Origin: Thermomucor indicae-seudaticae
Taxonomy: Eukaryota > Mucoromycota > Mucoromycetes > Mucorales > Lichtheimiaceae
NCBI GenBank assembly: GCA_000787465.1
Contig: JSYX01000054.1
Span: 31,055 to 95,054 of the forward strand
Direction of reading: 5' to 3'
Length of the DNA: 64,000 bases
The translations under genes and the position numbers were made by a program. Shown one piece after another: positions 34,530 through 45,908 of this stretch (positions are counted from its first letter, which is position 1; the number at the start of each line of letters is the position of its first letter). A model generated the notes under the pieces. It did not search any database. It was not told where the DNA came from and saw only the letters and a program-made list of their open reading frames with translations.

Positions 34530-35664
34530 CTATTGACCCTTGTCGTACAGGATATCGTAATGGCCTAAAAGGATACGCACCAGCGTTAAACTGGATCCGA
34601 TGCACATATACCACCTCGCCCCATTCTCTTACCAGGACGATAGATGAGCTTTAAAGGCTTGCCTTGCTTGTTGTTCTCATCTGGCCAAAAGTCGTGTACA
34701 GCCGCCTCTTCATCCGCGCTACCGTCCAGGTAAACGATTTGAACCGGAACTTCGAGAGCTTTACTAAGCGCAATAATATGGAGATGATCAGACTCTCGTC
34801 CGAAGGCTTCGACATGCATTGCGCAAAACTCATCAATGGATATCATTTCGACTTCCAGAAACGGTTCGTATTCGGCTGAATGGATTCGGAGATACGCAGA
34901 AGCAACGAAACGTAAATGCATGACAATGGCGTTACTGATTTCTTCAGACTGGAAGTTCACCAGTAGCATGTCTGGATCTGATGCTCTTTGCGGAAGTTGT
35001 TCAAATTGCTCGAGAGTTATATCATAAAAGTCCTCGAATGCCAGTTTTTGGAAGCCTGCCAGTTCAAGCATATCTGGAGTCGTTTTCAGCTTGGCAAGCG
35101 CATTTTCGTAAGCTGTCCGATCTTTCATTAGGCTTTCGAACCATGCAAAAGCAAATGCTGGCGTGTTTATATACGGGTTTAGTGACATACCCAATGCGCA
35201 TGTATCCGCAATAACCTCTTACCTCGAAAGAAGCAATTTCCTGTTTATAAGGATTCCTGCAGGTTAGTCGCAGTAATATAATAAACTAGTCTCGTTTGCG
35301 GCTTACCGTCACCACGACACTTGCGTATCCTATCCGAAGTTTCGCTCAAGTTCTGTTACTGAAAATTAAGTCTTAATCCGACATGACGACGTGCATCGTG
35401 CACGGACCTTCACTTTACGCAGAAACGGCTCGTTTGATTTAAACTCTTCTTCTAATTGAGATATTGGCTCAGCTTGGCAGACGAGTGGGATCTACTCGAA
35501 GTGTTATAGTTCATCTTTCGTGCAGGACGACAACTAACTCGACGACAAAGTTCAATTACCTTTAAGGCTTCTTCATCTTTAATCTTTTGTTCAAATTCAA
35601 GGATTTGCTCATCGGTGAGCTCTGGTTCCCGTTCTTGCACCTTCACCTTTGATTCTGACGACAT
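34530..35664 (-). CDS. OTUB1: Otubain-family deubiquitinase (OTUB, peptidase C65)
   Basis: Six exons (35664-35560, 35491-35408, 35352-35307, 35240-35223, 35157-34633, 34564-34530) encode 270 residues. After an acidic start, 'IPLVCQAEPISQLEEEF' and 'SDRIRKCRGDGNCFFRAFAF' give the catalytic Asp and Cys, and the last exon gives the catalytic His in 'RPGHYDILYDKGQ'. Between them, 'DEFCAMHVEAFGRESDHLHI' and 'ALSKALEVPVQIVYLDG' match otubains. The enzyme is expected to cleave Lys48-linked ubiquitin chains. The cysteine sits on an exon of only 18 nt. If that exon is missed, the continuous frame (34586-35194) looks like an OTU lacking both its Cys and its His. VPS52 ends 105 bases away, convergently. 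Confidence 0.85.
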
Positions 35665-37459
35665 TTTAAAGTATGGGCAACGCGTGCGAAGGCGAAACAG
35701 GCGGCGGCCTTGCATATCATGCCGCAGTGACTGCCCGACCAATTGGGCGCGCCGTCGTTTGCCTACACGCTTTTGAACAAATTAGAGCCAATTGTTCGAA
35801 CTTTGAGCTCATTATGTTCACCAACAATAGTCTCAATTTGTTGCTGGATTACGCAATGCTATCTCTTGACTTCGTAATTAAGCTTAAAGAGATAAATGAG
35901 AAAGGCTCAATAAAGGGTAGATTTGTCATTTTTCTGTACAAGCATTAACTGAGCATTGATGATATTATAGCAGGGATGTTTTGCCGTGTTTATTGGGTTG
36001 CCTTTGTTAAGAGTAGAGTTCAGCCAAACAGAAGGAAAGACATGAGTTTATCGCAAATTGCATTTGCAACCATTTTTTCTACAAGTCTTGAGCAACGAAA
36101 TTGAGTATCTGATTCTTTTTAAGGTTGGTAGCAATAGAACTCCTGAGGAGCGCTTGCCAAATCGTCCTTAGAGACAGTTAAGCACTCGTTTTTTTCTCCA
36201 CCATGATGCATACCAAGGAAGAAAAAGATACATGTACTTGTGTCTCGGCCTAGGCTTTTCAAGTTCCTCGCTTTAAAGACATAGAAGATGTCGAGCATAT
36301 AACGGCGCAATAAACGTGAGGAATAAAGTAAACAGGTATCTTGTATGGTAGAACAGGAACTCGTACCAAGCTCTTGAAAGCTTTTAACAGTTAGCTTCTT
36401 CTTCAATTGATGCCTGCAACTGTTTGATTTTGATCGATCGATGAGTTCAACCGCATGCTGAATTCAAAAAAGAGCGTGAACATCAAATGCTCTTATAGCA
36501 GATGAGGTCCAACATCGACACTTCTGCTTTAGTCAGGAGGATAATGTGGTTTTACTGTACAGCCTATTTCGAACAATTCGAAAGACTATCCTGGGCTCTG
36601 GATCGAAATGATCAGCATTTAACTGATTGATAAAAGTTAGACACCCATTGAGTAGGACGCTCTGAACTCATTGGGAATGGTTTATCCAGTTATTCCTGTC
36701 ATTTATATGGGAAAAACGCAAGTGGGTAAGCACATCAAGACTGCAAGACCCGAATATGGACGTAACCAGAGAAGCAGGTTTTTCCTTCTATATATCATAC
36801 CTCGTTTGCATTTGACAGTTATATTGCATCGCATGTAATTCCGATGCCATCAATGCAAATGCAACAGAAAAAGACCCATGTTTTCTTCTAGCTCGTCTTG
36901 CCAGTACAACTTCTTCTTTCCTTGCGATTTTAATTGCTTGGCAGCAATCGCTGGCATGTCATTGTATGTAACTTTAGCTTTGTGGGCCCGATATTTACGT
37001 AGTTCCGTATCAGGCTAGAACGTCAGCTGAGAAAAGATGTTCTAGATTCAGTATCTTTACAGATACGTGCTGTTGCCTCCACCATGAGCATGAACGTCCC
37101 ACTTTCTGTCTTTTCCCTTGGTTTCCAAAAGTTATTCTTTCTGGTGATCACAGCATGGTCTAAAAACGACAGCATTTATATGTGAAGTTGGCGGTGGTAA
37201 TCCATCGGTCGACCGAAAGTACAGCAGCGCTGGTTCTAAGCCGTATTTGGGTGCAGGAGAATCTAGACCGCCAGTCTGTATCATGTACGACGGCCTCTTC
37301 AGGTGGCACAGATCGGCTTGTATTTATTGAAAAAGCACTCCATCTCCAACATTGCCTCATCAAAAATATACGGAAACAAGGCAAATAAATTATTTATATG
37401 TATTAGATTTTTCCAAGCATGTTAAAAGTGCTTCTACAACTGAGGTTTTATTAAAATAA
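35665..37459. other. Gene-poor region
   Basis: About 1.8 kb upstream of the otubain gene. Frames at 35673-35948, 36119-36406 and 37160-37388 are isolated, with no start context, splice continuation or known motif. No gene is called. Confidence 0.35.
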
Positions 37460-37865
37460 TATATGACTAAACATTATGGATGCAATTGATGAGAATGCGT
37501 ACAAATGATTAAAGGTAGCATATGCAAGCGAATGTAAATATATATAATGACGCGGTATTAGAAGTGCAGACATGTACAGTGAGATCAAAGTAAGATATAT
37601 ACAGTTTTTATTGTAACGGTGAATAGAGCGGACCAGCCGCAAAGGATATATACAAAGGTGACTGCAGTTATATACGATGACAGTAGATACAGGGAATGAA
37701 GGTATGTACAAATGTAGTAGGTATGAAAGTGAGTGAAGATATATACAATGACGCGGTATAGGCAATTCAAGTATGTACTGTCAAGTGAAAGCAACATATA
37801 TACAGTCGTTCTTGTAACGGCGAATAGTGCGGACCAGCCGCAAAGGGTATACACAAAGAGTGCGA
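37460..37865. repeat. Tandem repeat with 201-bp period, about two copies
   Basis: The blocks AATGACGCGGTAT (37546 and 37747) and GCGGACCAGCCGCAAAGG (about 37628 and 37829) recur exactly 201 bases apart. Diverged sequence between them is also shared (ATATATACAGT, TTGTAACGGxGAATAG). Two diverged units are visible. The overlapping minus-strand frames are repeat artefacts. Confidence 0.65.
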
Positions 37866-39060
37866 GTATGGAAAGTCTTGGTAGGGCATGACAGTCGAAC
37901 GCCAGGTGGGATATACGGGCAAGTTATATGTGTTCTTCATCTCTTTCAAAGAAGGACTTGACGGCTCACATGGTCTTTCTGGTCTCCGCAAAGCACAAAC
38001 AACATCTTGCAAGAGTTGGTCATTGACTGGCGTGTTGAAGTAAAAAGGAGGAGGAGGAAGAAGAAGAAAAAAGGCAAAACATATCTCGTCAAAAAGATGC
38101 TTATTTATAGAAATTTTTGATTACTGTCCGGAGTGGGAACAGTCGCCGCGGATACTTTCCCCAAGAACAGCATGATCACGCCATTCAATAATTATAGTGA
38201 CATAATTATTTTTAATGCATAAAGTTTAGTTAACCTTTTTTGCAGATACATTACGTTTAATGGAACCAATGGGAAACGCATAACGACGAACAGAGTTTCT
38301 GACAGAAAAGGGGCAATCAAAATCCGCGAGGTTTCTTCTGGTCTGCCGAATTCTTGGAACTATGGTAAGAGCTATTACTGTCAAGCACTTCCTTTGGTCG
38401 GGGTCATTAGCAACTGAGATTGACGTCAATCCGTTATATAGGTAACTGCAGTTTGATGCATATGAGCTATTGTACGTCGATTAACTTGTTAGGCAATAAG
38501 AGGCGCAGCAGCCATGGACGGAATTAGGATGCTGGGCATAAAGAATAGTCTGGATATAACTGAGAAATTAGTTGCGCAGCCAAAAACAAATCAAATATCC
38601 ACTGTCAGAGAATGTCGAACGAAAATCATACAGCGTATGCGGCGCTCTGAAAGGTTGCCTCTTGACAAGAAAGGCTTTGTAATTATACGTGACATGCCAT
38701 CCAATTTGCTGTGCAACGGAGACCCTTCGAGGCTTTTAGATGGAAAAAGAAGCACAGTTAGACATCAGCGCTTAGTCAGCGAAGAAATATATCTTTTTAT
38801 CCACGTTTGACGGTAACTTTGAATGGTTTCATATCCGCTGCTTCTGTCATACTGGTTTTTCCTATCAGAACTGGAAAAAAAACGATGCACTCATTTTTTC
38901 GCTGTTCTGGCACCAAAAAAAGTTGTTGCTTATAGTACTACACGTCAGTTTACTTGAGATTACATCTTGCAACGGTAAGCGATTACTCTCCTAGACGCAA
39001 CGGCGCGGCAGTATCGGTGAATGAACACTGCATCATTCTGAAAGTCTATAAGTTTTTAAA
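37866..39060. other. Gene-poor region
   Basis: A purine-rich GGAGGAGGAAGAAG run lies near 38046-38070. A 98-codon frame begins at an ATG at 38514 and ends at 38810; it is basic and unrecognised, and is not supported beyond being open. Confidence 0.3.
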
Positions 39061-39372
39061 GGAGCATAAGTTGATACTGAAGGAGGTCATGGGCCTTAGT
39101 CCCCGCACGTTCTTGCTATGATCTGTGGCATTGGCGAGAACACGGTACATGAAGTAATGCGTATGTTCAAGTACGAAGAACTGCCTGAAACTACGAGAGC
39201 AGTCGGAAGGCCAAAGTTAAAACTTGGACGATGAGTATGATGGCTAAGTTCGTTGCCACCGTCCTCAAAATCCTAATATCCGCTTGAAAGGCAAAAGCAA
39301 GTCCAATACAGTTCCCGCTCGCTGCAGTAATAATTATGTAGCGATCGCTCGATAGAGTGATCACACTTTCCA
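39061..39372 (+). pseudogene. Decayed DDE-type transposase fragment
   Basis: Broken frames read 'MICGIGENTVHEVMRMFKY', then AVGRPKLKLG, then after a stop 'MMAKFVATVLK', with a further piece 'NPNIRLKGKSKSNTVPA' in another frame. The first part looks like a helix-turn-helix of a DDE transposase, followed by a GRPK basic linker. Stops and frame changes show that it is inactive. Confidence 0.4.
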
Positions 39373-41479
39373 CTCACCATTTTGGTAAGCAGGGAAATAT
39401 CGCTAATTATATGTACTGATCGATGTTCAGATGCATTGTTTTATCAAGCGCTGATAATAGATAGCCAGCTTCTGTCGATTGCTGAAATGGAACCGCTTTG
39501 TCTCGCTGGTCTCCTTGTTGACGTTTTTGAGTAGCTTCCTTTCCGCTGGTTGAAATACTGCTTCTCTGATCTCGCTAGAGGTAATCAATCGGGACATTGA
39601 AGTGAACACTGAAACTAACACGGAGACAACCTGAAAGGCCCATTTATATGTCTAAAAATAATTGTTAATGTGCTATTCCATCCTCGTCCTCCACGTTCTC
39701 TGCAAACGATCAAAACGTTCATCCGTGATAATTAGCGATCATTATAGAAGCATACTTTCTCTCCTGAAGCCTATGGAAACAATTAGAAGATGATATGTCA
39801 CAACTATTGACTGAATTATGTAGTGATAATATTATGCAATGAATCACTTCTGGTTTTTTCAGGGTGGTCGCTACAGCGAGTGGGTACTGACAGTGGTTAT
39901 GACCCTGTACTTGCAGTAGCGATGAAGCAATTGCTTGAATTGTATATGCTCAGTGAGAAGATGCTGATGCGCGCTAAAAGTAACTGGAGGTTGTGATTCT
40001 ACCTGTTTAATACGAAAACAGGAGCAAAGTTTAAGCAAAGAAAACAAGACTATAACTAGCAAAATGCAAATTCCAATAGAAGAAAGAAAACTACACATCA
40101 TGAAAAAGAAGATGAACAGTGTATCTGTATGCAGCGTGATTTGTTCCCAGAAAACTAAAGGAATTACTGCGTCCAGTGATCTAGCCACCGTTGAGCATTG
40201 GATATAAAGGATACTCAACTGAACAAAGGCATTACGCGAACAAGACGTCCCTCGGACCTCGACTGGAACGACTCTGGCTTCAGACCCGTTACTTTTTTTT
40301 CGCTAGATCCAACGAAACATATATGGCTTTTGCATCTACATGTCGACGAAATTAAACGTGAATCTAACCGGTGCCAACGTTATACAATTGAGGACGGGCA
40401 AAATAAGAACACAGAGAACCCTTGAAACAACAACAAGAAGCAAGAAGATCAAATTATGGAGTCTATAATCAAGGCAGAATGTGTCCCCCTGAACTTATCT
40501 CGACGATTATCTGTAGCGCCATCGGAAAAATCATATGTGGTTAATCTTTGACGTTTGTGATGCAGATGTCAGTACACGATCTCTGCTTCTACTCTTGTAT
40601 CCAGTCTCTAAGCTATCAATCGTGACTCGTTGACCACTTGAGCAACCGCACAGAATTTCGTTGTTACCAATGAAAAGTGTGCAAACCTCGGGCGATCAGC
40701 ATACTTCCAGCGAACGCTCGGACAAGCACTGTAGAATGATCATCATCAAGCAGTCTGTAGAGAAAATGCTGTAGCAGAAATGCATATCTGGAATTCTTCT
40801 ACTTACCGCAGACCCCTAGACATACCGTAGATAGGTACAACTACGTAAATTCAGAGTGTGCTTCGCCAGTACGCAGTACTAATGTCTGGTCGTACCCGCT
40901 TACCATGCCTCTAAAGTTGCCACGTTCCTCAATGCTAATTGTATCAGTTGGATGCGCTCAAAAGATACGAAGAGATAGTCGTATGCACCGGCGAGGGACA
41001 AATGCGCGATTGAAAAGAAGGATTATACATACAAAAGAGATGGTCAGCCTGAGATGGACGTCAGCGTCAAAGGAAAGTCACCGACAACTTTGCAAGGTGG
41101 GAGTAAACAATGCTAGGTGTCGAACGAAGATGGATCGAAGAAAAATTTGCCGTCACGGAGAACCAAAGGCTCAGCCTTCTGCCTTTTCTTACGGTCGGTA
41201 AGCGCTCCAAAACAACAATCAGCCGGTACCAAATCCTGAAAAAAAAGTGTATAAAAGGCAGACACATGCAGGAAAAGCTGTATAATGACCTAGCTTTGAA
41301 CACCTGTGTAGTTGAGAACTGTTGTCCATGTCACCAACTCGAGCGATCTCCCAAATCTGTCTTGGATTTCTCACAGTTCGTAGATCAATACTATGCATTG
41401 CAAGAGAGAAATTTGCACCCATTTATACAAAGAAATAAAACTTCTTTGAACACACAAGAACACTGCTCCAAAAGTTTGC
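39373..41479. other. Gene-poor region, probably old transposon debris
   Basis: Several basic frames (for example 40905-41201 and 41110-41559) show no start context or known motif. No terminal repeats were found. The region separates the transposase relic from the NDP kinase gene. Confidence 0.3.
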
Positions 41480-42669
41480 TTAGTTGTCAGAAGCGATCCA
41501 CTCCCAGTTGTTGGGAGTCCAATCAATCAGTTCGCCAGCCTTGCCGAACCACAAGCTGATTTCCTTTTCGGCAGACTCGTACGAGTCGGAACCGTGGATG
41601 ATGTTACGGCCTTGACAACAGATTAGCAATTGGGCACGGCTGTCTGAGATCATCCTGCAATTACTTACCGACAACCTGGCAGTATTGGCCACGGATAGTG
41701 CCGGGAGCAGCATCAAGAGGGTTAGTGGCACCAATCATGGCGCGACCCTGACGGATCACATCCTTGCCTTCCCAAACCTTAAAACGCGCTACGTGAGTTC
41801 GTTTTGTTGTCGAAGCCGAATTCGAAATTTCCATACCATAGCAATGACAGGGGCCTATACAGGATCGATGAATTAGCCAACCCGACAGGTAAGAAGATCA
41901 AGATTTAGCGTCCCCCATACCTTGCCGTTCGTCATATAATCAACGAGATTATTGAAGAAAGGACGACCCTTGAGGTCAGCGTAGTGCTGCTCAGCAAGTT
42001 CTCTCGAGGGAACCATAGCCTTCATACCGACAAGCTTGTAACCGCGCTCTTCGAAGCGGGCAATGATCTTGGCAATCAAACCACGCTGGACACCATCAGG
42101 CTAAGCAGTGGCATTCAGCAGGTCAGAAGTCTGCAAAACGCCTTCCCTCATTCTTTTACGTACCTTGATGGCGATGAAAGTACGCTCGTTGAAAGAGCCC
42201 CTGTAACACACACACGCATAAGTCATCCAGTATCGTAAAGCAAAAGCGACGAAACGTTTCATCCTACTTGACACCAGCAATGGGCTTAGCATCAGCCTGG
42301 ATAGGAGTCTGGTTGCCTGCACAACGTAAACAATGAGTTTGCGAGGTTGCGTAGCATAGAGTTATATCCAACGAGCACTTTACTTTGGTACAAAGCATAG
42401 GTAGCAGCACCAGCAGCGACAGCACTGGCAGCAGCGAAAGCGGTCATGCGCGAACCGGCAGCAGCAGTAGCGCGAGAACCAGTCGAGAAAGCACAAGCTG
42501 AGCGTCAAAAACTGCGTCAGCCAAAGAGCAGTCGTTCAACTAGGGACGCGTTTTACCCTTGACGGAAGAGGCAGCAGGTCTGGCTTCTCGAGAAGTAATC
42601 GTTAGTCTGTATATTTTGTACGATTGACGTATTGCGCGTACCAAGACGGACGAAGGAACGGGCAAACAT
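41480..42669 (-). CDS. Nucleoside diphosphate kinase, mitochondrial-type with N-terminal extension
   Basis: Nine exons (42669-42642, 42586-42557, 42497-42384, 42316-42268, 42200-42164, 42100-41921, 41854-41837, 41777-41669, 41610-41480) encode 231 residues. The kinase core has '[17 protein letters not shown]', '[17 protein letters not shown]', '[10 protein letters not shown]', '[20 protein letters not shown]' and the active-site His in '[18 protein letters not shown]', then [10 protein letters not shown]. It transfers phosphate between nucleoside triphosphates and diphosphates through phosphohistidine. About 80 residues precede the core: a basic presequence ([11 protein letters not shown]) and an Ala-rich hydrophobic stretch ending TYALYQ, suggesting mitochondrial import with possible membrane anchoring. 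Exon 7 is just 18 nt (APVIAM). Simple frame reading sees only fragments. Confidence 0.9.
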
Positions 42670-43757
42670 AGTGAACGGAATGGTTAAAGAAAACGAGAAA
42701 ACGCACGTTTTTCTGTTTCCCCGTCTTTTACCACCGGGGGATAGTGACTCGATCTTTTTCAAAGCCCGCTAAAATTGCTTAACAGCAAGGACTGCAACAC
42801 CAGAGCAATGCTATTTAGTCATGCCAGGTGAAATATATCATTTAAACATAAATCACACACCATTGTCACTTTTTACGATAAAGCATACAAAGCGCATATA
42901 TTTTCGAAGAATCATCATAGACTCAACTCGCGAGATGCCCCACATTATCTCCACAGCATATGGATATTCAGTCTGATCTGCCCACACCTCTTTCATAAGG
43001 TCGATTTGTCAGTGAAAGATATGATAATACTTCAATTTCTAAATAGCGGTAGCGCATTGAGTTCCCTTTCCGTCCGTTCAGACAATCGCATTTGTCGCCA
43101 TTCAGCTGTGGATACCATAGTATAGCGTTAATGCTTAATTAAAAATAAAGTTGCCCTGACAGAGATTACCATGATCGTACCGGTTGCCTTAGCATCGTTC
43201 TCATATGTCTACATTTGTCCTAAAATGTATTGCCAGATGTTGGGAATTTGCAAAATCGGAAGTCGCTTTTGATGTTGCTGTTTTTTTGATCCGGCAACGT
43301 AATCCTCATCGTAAACAGCAGATAATGGGATCATAGATGGATCTGTTTTACGGAATAGCCTCACAGAAAGCACCAGTGGACAGCCACTTATACTGAGTTG
43401 ACCATTTGGCCGACATCAGTTTGTCGTTTTGCCACGTTTTAACAAACGATGCTGACTATGCCGTCTATCTGAATCACAAAGGTCTACGAAGCAGTTAATG
43501 AATTTTTCTATGGCTCTATTCGGGGTTTTCCAGCTGAAGAGAATTGAGTGGTTTGGAATCAAACACATTCGCAGTAACCAATTGATGGCGAGCTGAAGTT
43601 TCCATGTGGAGCAAGCAGTGGCGGGGAGGAATAGCAGTCCTGCGCTCATTGAAAATATTTTTTTTCTTTTTCTTGGTTCTTTAAATTTTAAGGCATTCAG
43701 CCAGCCGATTGTTCCTCCTCTTCCCCTTCTCTCTCTTTCCGAGGAAAAAGTTATAAG
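42670..43757. other. Divergent intergenic region, NDP kinase to Hsp70
   Basis: About 1.1 kb between two divergent genes. No coding frame is supported. Pyrimidine-rich tracts (about 43650-43740) precede the Hsp70 start, as in strongly expressed fungal genes. Confidence 0.4.
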
Positions 43758-45753
43758 ATGTCTGCTGAATACGAAGGTGCTATCGGTATTGATTTGGGTA
43801 CTACGTAAGGATCATGTTACTGTAGGAATACCGAGAGAAAATGCTGATCTTTATGGACCTGGTTTTGTGTAATGTAGCTACTCCTGCGTTGGTGTTTGGG
43901 AATCCGAGCGTGTGGAAATCATTGCCAACGAACAGGGTAACCGTACCACTCCTTCGTATGTTGCCTTCTCGGACAGCGAGCGTTTGATCGGTGATGCTGC
44001 CAAGAACCAGGCCGCCATGAACCCCAAGAACACCGTTTTCGATGCTAAGCGTCTTATCGGCCGTCGCTTCGATGACCCTGAAGTCAAGGCTGATATGGTC
44101 AACTGGCCTTTCACCGTTATCGACGAGAATGGCAACCCCTTCATTCAGGTCGAATTCGAGGGACAAACTAAGAAGTACTCTCCTCAAGGTAAGAGAAATT
44201 TTTCATTGGTTTTGTTTGTTAGTGATGGCGAAGCTGACTCTGAATCGATGGCAGAAATCTCTTCTATGGTTTTGATCAAGATGAAGGAAATCGCTGAAGC
44301 TAAGCTTGGCAAGAAGGTCACCAAGGCTGTCATCACTGTCCCTGCTTACTTCAACGACGCGCAGCGTCAGGCCACCAAGGATGCCGGTACCATTGCCGGC
44401 CTTGAAGTCCTCCGTATCATCAACGAACCTACTGCCGCCGCTATTGCTTACGGTTTGGATGCCAACACCGAGAAGGAGAAGAACGTCCTCATCTTTGACT
44501 TGGGTGGTGGTACTTTTGATGTCTCTCTTTTGACCATTTCTGGTGGTGTCTTTGCTGTCAAGGCCACCGCTGGTAACACTCACTTGGGTGGTGAAGATTT
44601 CGACAACGCTCTTGTGAACCACTTCGTTCAGGAAATCAAGCGCAAGCACAAGAAGGATATCTCTGGTGATGCTCGTGCCCTTCGTCGTCTCCGATCTGCC
44701 TCGGAACGTGCTAAGCGTACTCTTTCTTCGCTCACTCAGACCACCGTCGAAGTCGACTCGCTCTTCGAGGGTATTGACTTCCAATCCAACATCACTCGTG
44801 CCAAGTTTGAGGAAATCAACTCTGCTCAGTTTGCCAGCACCATGGAACCTGTTGAGCGTGTCTTGAAGGATGCCAAGATCGATAAGAAGGACGTTGACGA
44901 AGTTGTCCTTGTTGGTGGTTCTACTCGTATTCCCAAGATTCAATCCCTTCTCCAAGACTTCTTCAACGGCAAGGAGCTCAACAAGTCCATCAACCCTGAT
45001 GAAGCTGTTGCCTACGGTGCTGCTGTCCAGGCTGCTGTCTTGACTAACCAGGCCGGTAACGAAAAGACCCAGGACCTCCTTCTTTTGGACGTTGTCCCTC
45101 TTTCTCTTGGTGTCGAAATGCAGGGTGGTATCATGGCTGTCGTCGTTCCCCGCAACACTCCTATTCCGTGCCAAAAGTCCAAGATCTTCACCACTTCTGC
45201 CGACAACCAGACCACTGTCACTTTCCCTGTCTACGAGGGTGAGCGTCTTATGACCAAGGAAAACAACCTGCTCGGTGAATTCTCGCTGAGCGGTCTTGTC
45301 CCTGCTCCCCGTGGTACTCCCGAACTTCTCTGCACTTTCGACCTTGATGCCAACGGTATCCTGAAGGTTACTGCCCAAGACAAGACCACTGGCCGCAAAG
45401 CTGATGTCACCATCTCCAACTCCACCCGTCTGTCCGCTGCTGAAATCGACCGCATGGTTCAGGATGCAGCCAAGAACGCTGAGGCTGACAAGAAGCGCGA
45501 AGCTTTGGTTCAGGCCAAGCAAGACCTTGAGGCCTATGTGTACCAGGTTGAGAACCAAATCTCTGACCCCAACGTCAACATGAAGCTCCGCCGCGGTGAC
45601 CGTGAAGCTATTGAAACCGCCCTTGCCGAAGCTATGGAGTTCATGGACATTTCGGCTGATGATGCTACCGTTGATGACATCAAGAGCGCCCAGACCAAGC
45701 TGAAGCGTGCTGCCACCCGTGCTTTCGCTCACGTCTATTCGTCCCGCCGCTAA
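43758..45753 (+). CDS. SSB1: Cytosolic Hsp70 of the ribosome-associated Ssb type
   Basis: Three exons (43758-43804, 43878-44188, 44255-45753) encode 618 residues, near yeast Ssb (613). ATPase motifs: '[15 protein letters not shown]', '[16 protein letters not shown]', '[17 protein letters not shown]'. Ssb-like traits: '[19 protein letters not shown]', '[14 protein letters not shown]', '[18 protein letters not shown]', and a C-terminus '[12 protein letters not shown]' lacking the EEVD tail of Ssa proteins. It should fold nascent chains at the ribosome. Codon use is strongly biased to C/T-ending optimal codons, unlike its neighbours. The second intron (66 nt) is in frame, so unspliced reading appears open but inserts 22 foreign residues after SPQ. 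Confidence 0.9.
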
Positions 45754-45908
45754 AAATTTTTCTTTCATAGCATCCTTACTCTTAACGACATATTCAGCAA
45801 TTCTTTCTACTTCTTTTGCATTGGAAACCTGTATACTTTTTCCCTTCTATCGCTTTGCTGTGCATAGATTGTACATCATGAAAACATTACCGGAAAGAGA
45901 GAAAAACT

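Noticed and set aside
34586..35194. Otubain-like protein lacking catalytic Cys and His
   Set aside because: The missing residues are on small exons (35223-35240 and 34530-34564) that splice in frame.
44203..45768. 521-codon open frame antisense to the Hsp70 gene
   Set aside because: Long antisense frames opposite Hsp70 genes come from strong codon bias; the peptide is Val/Ser/Leu-rich with no domain, while the sense strand is unmistakable.
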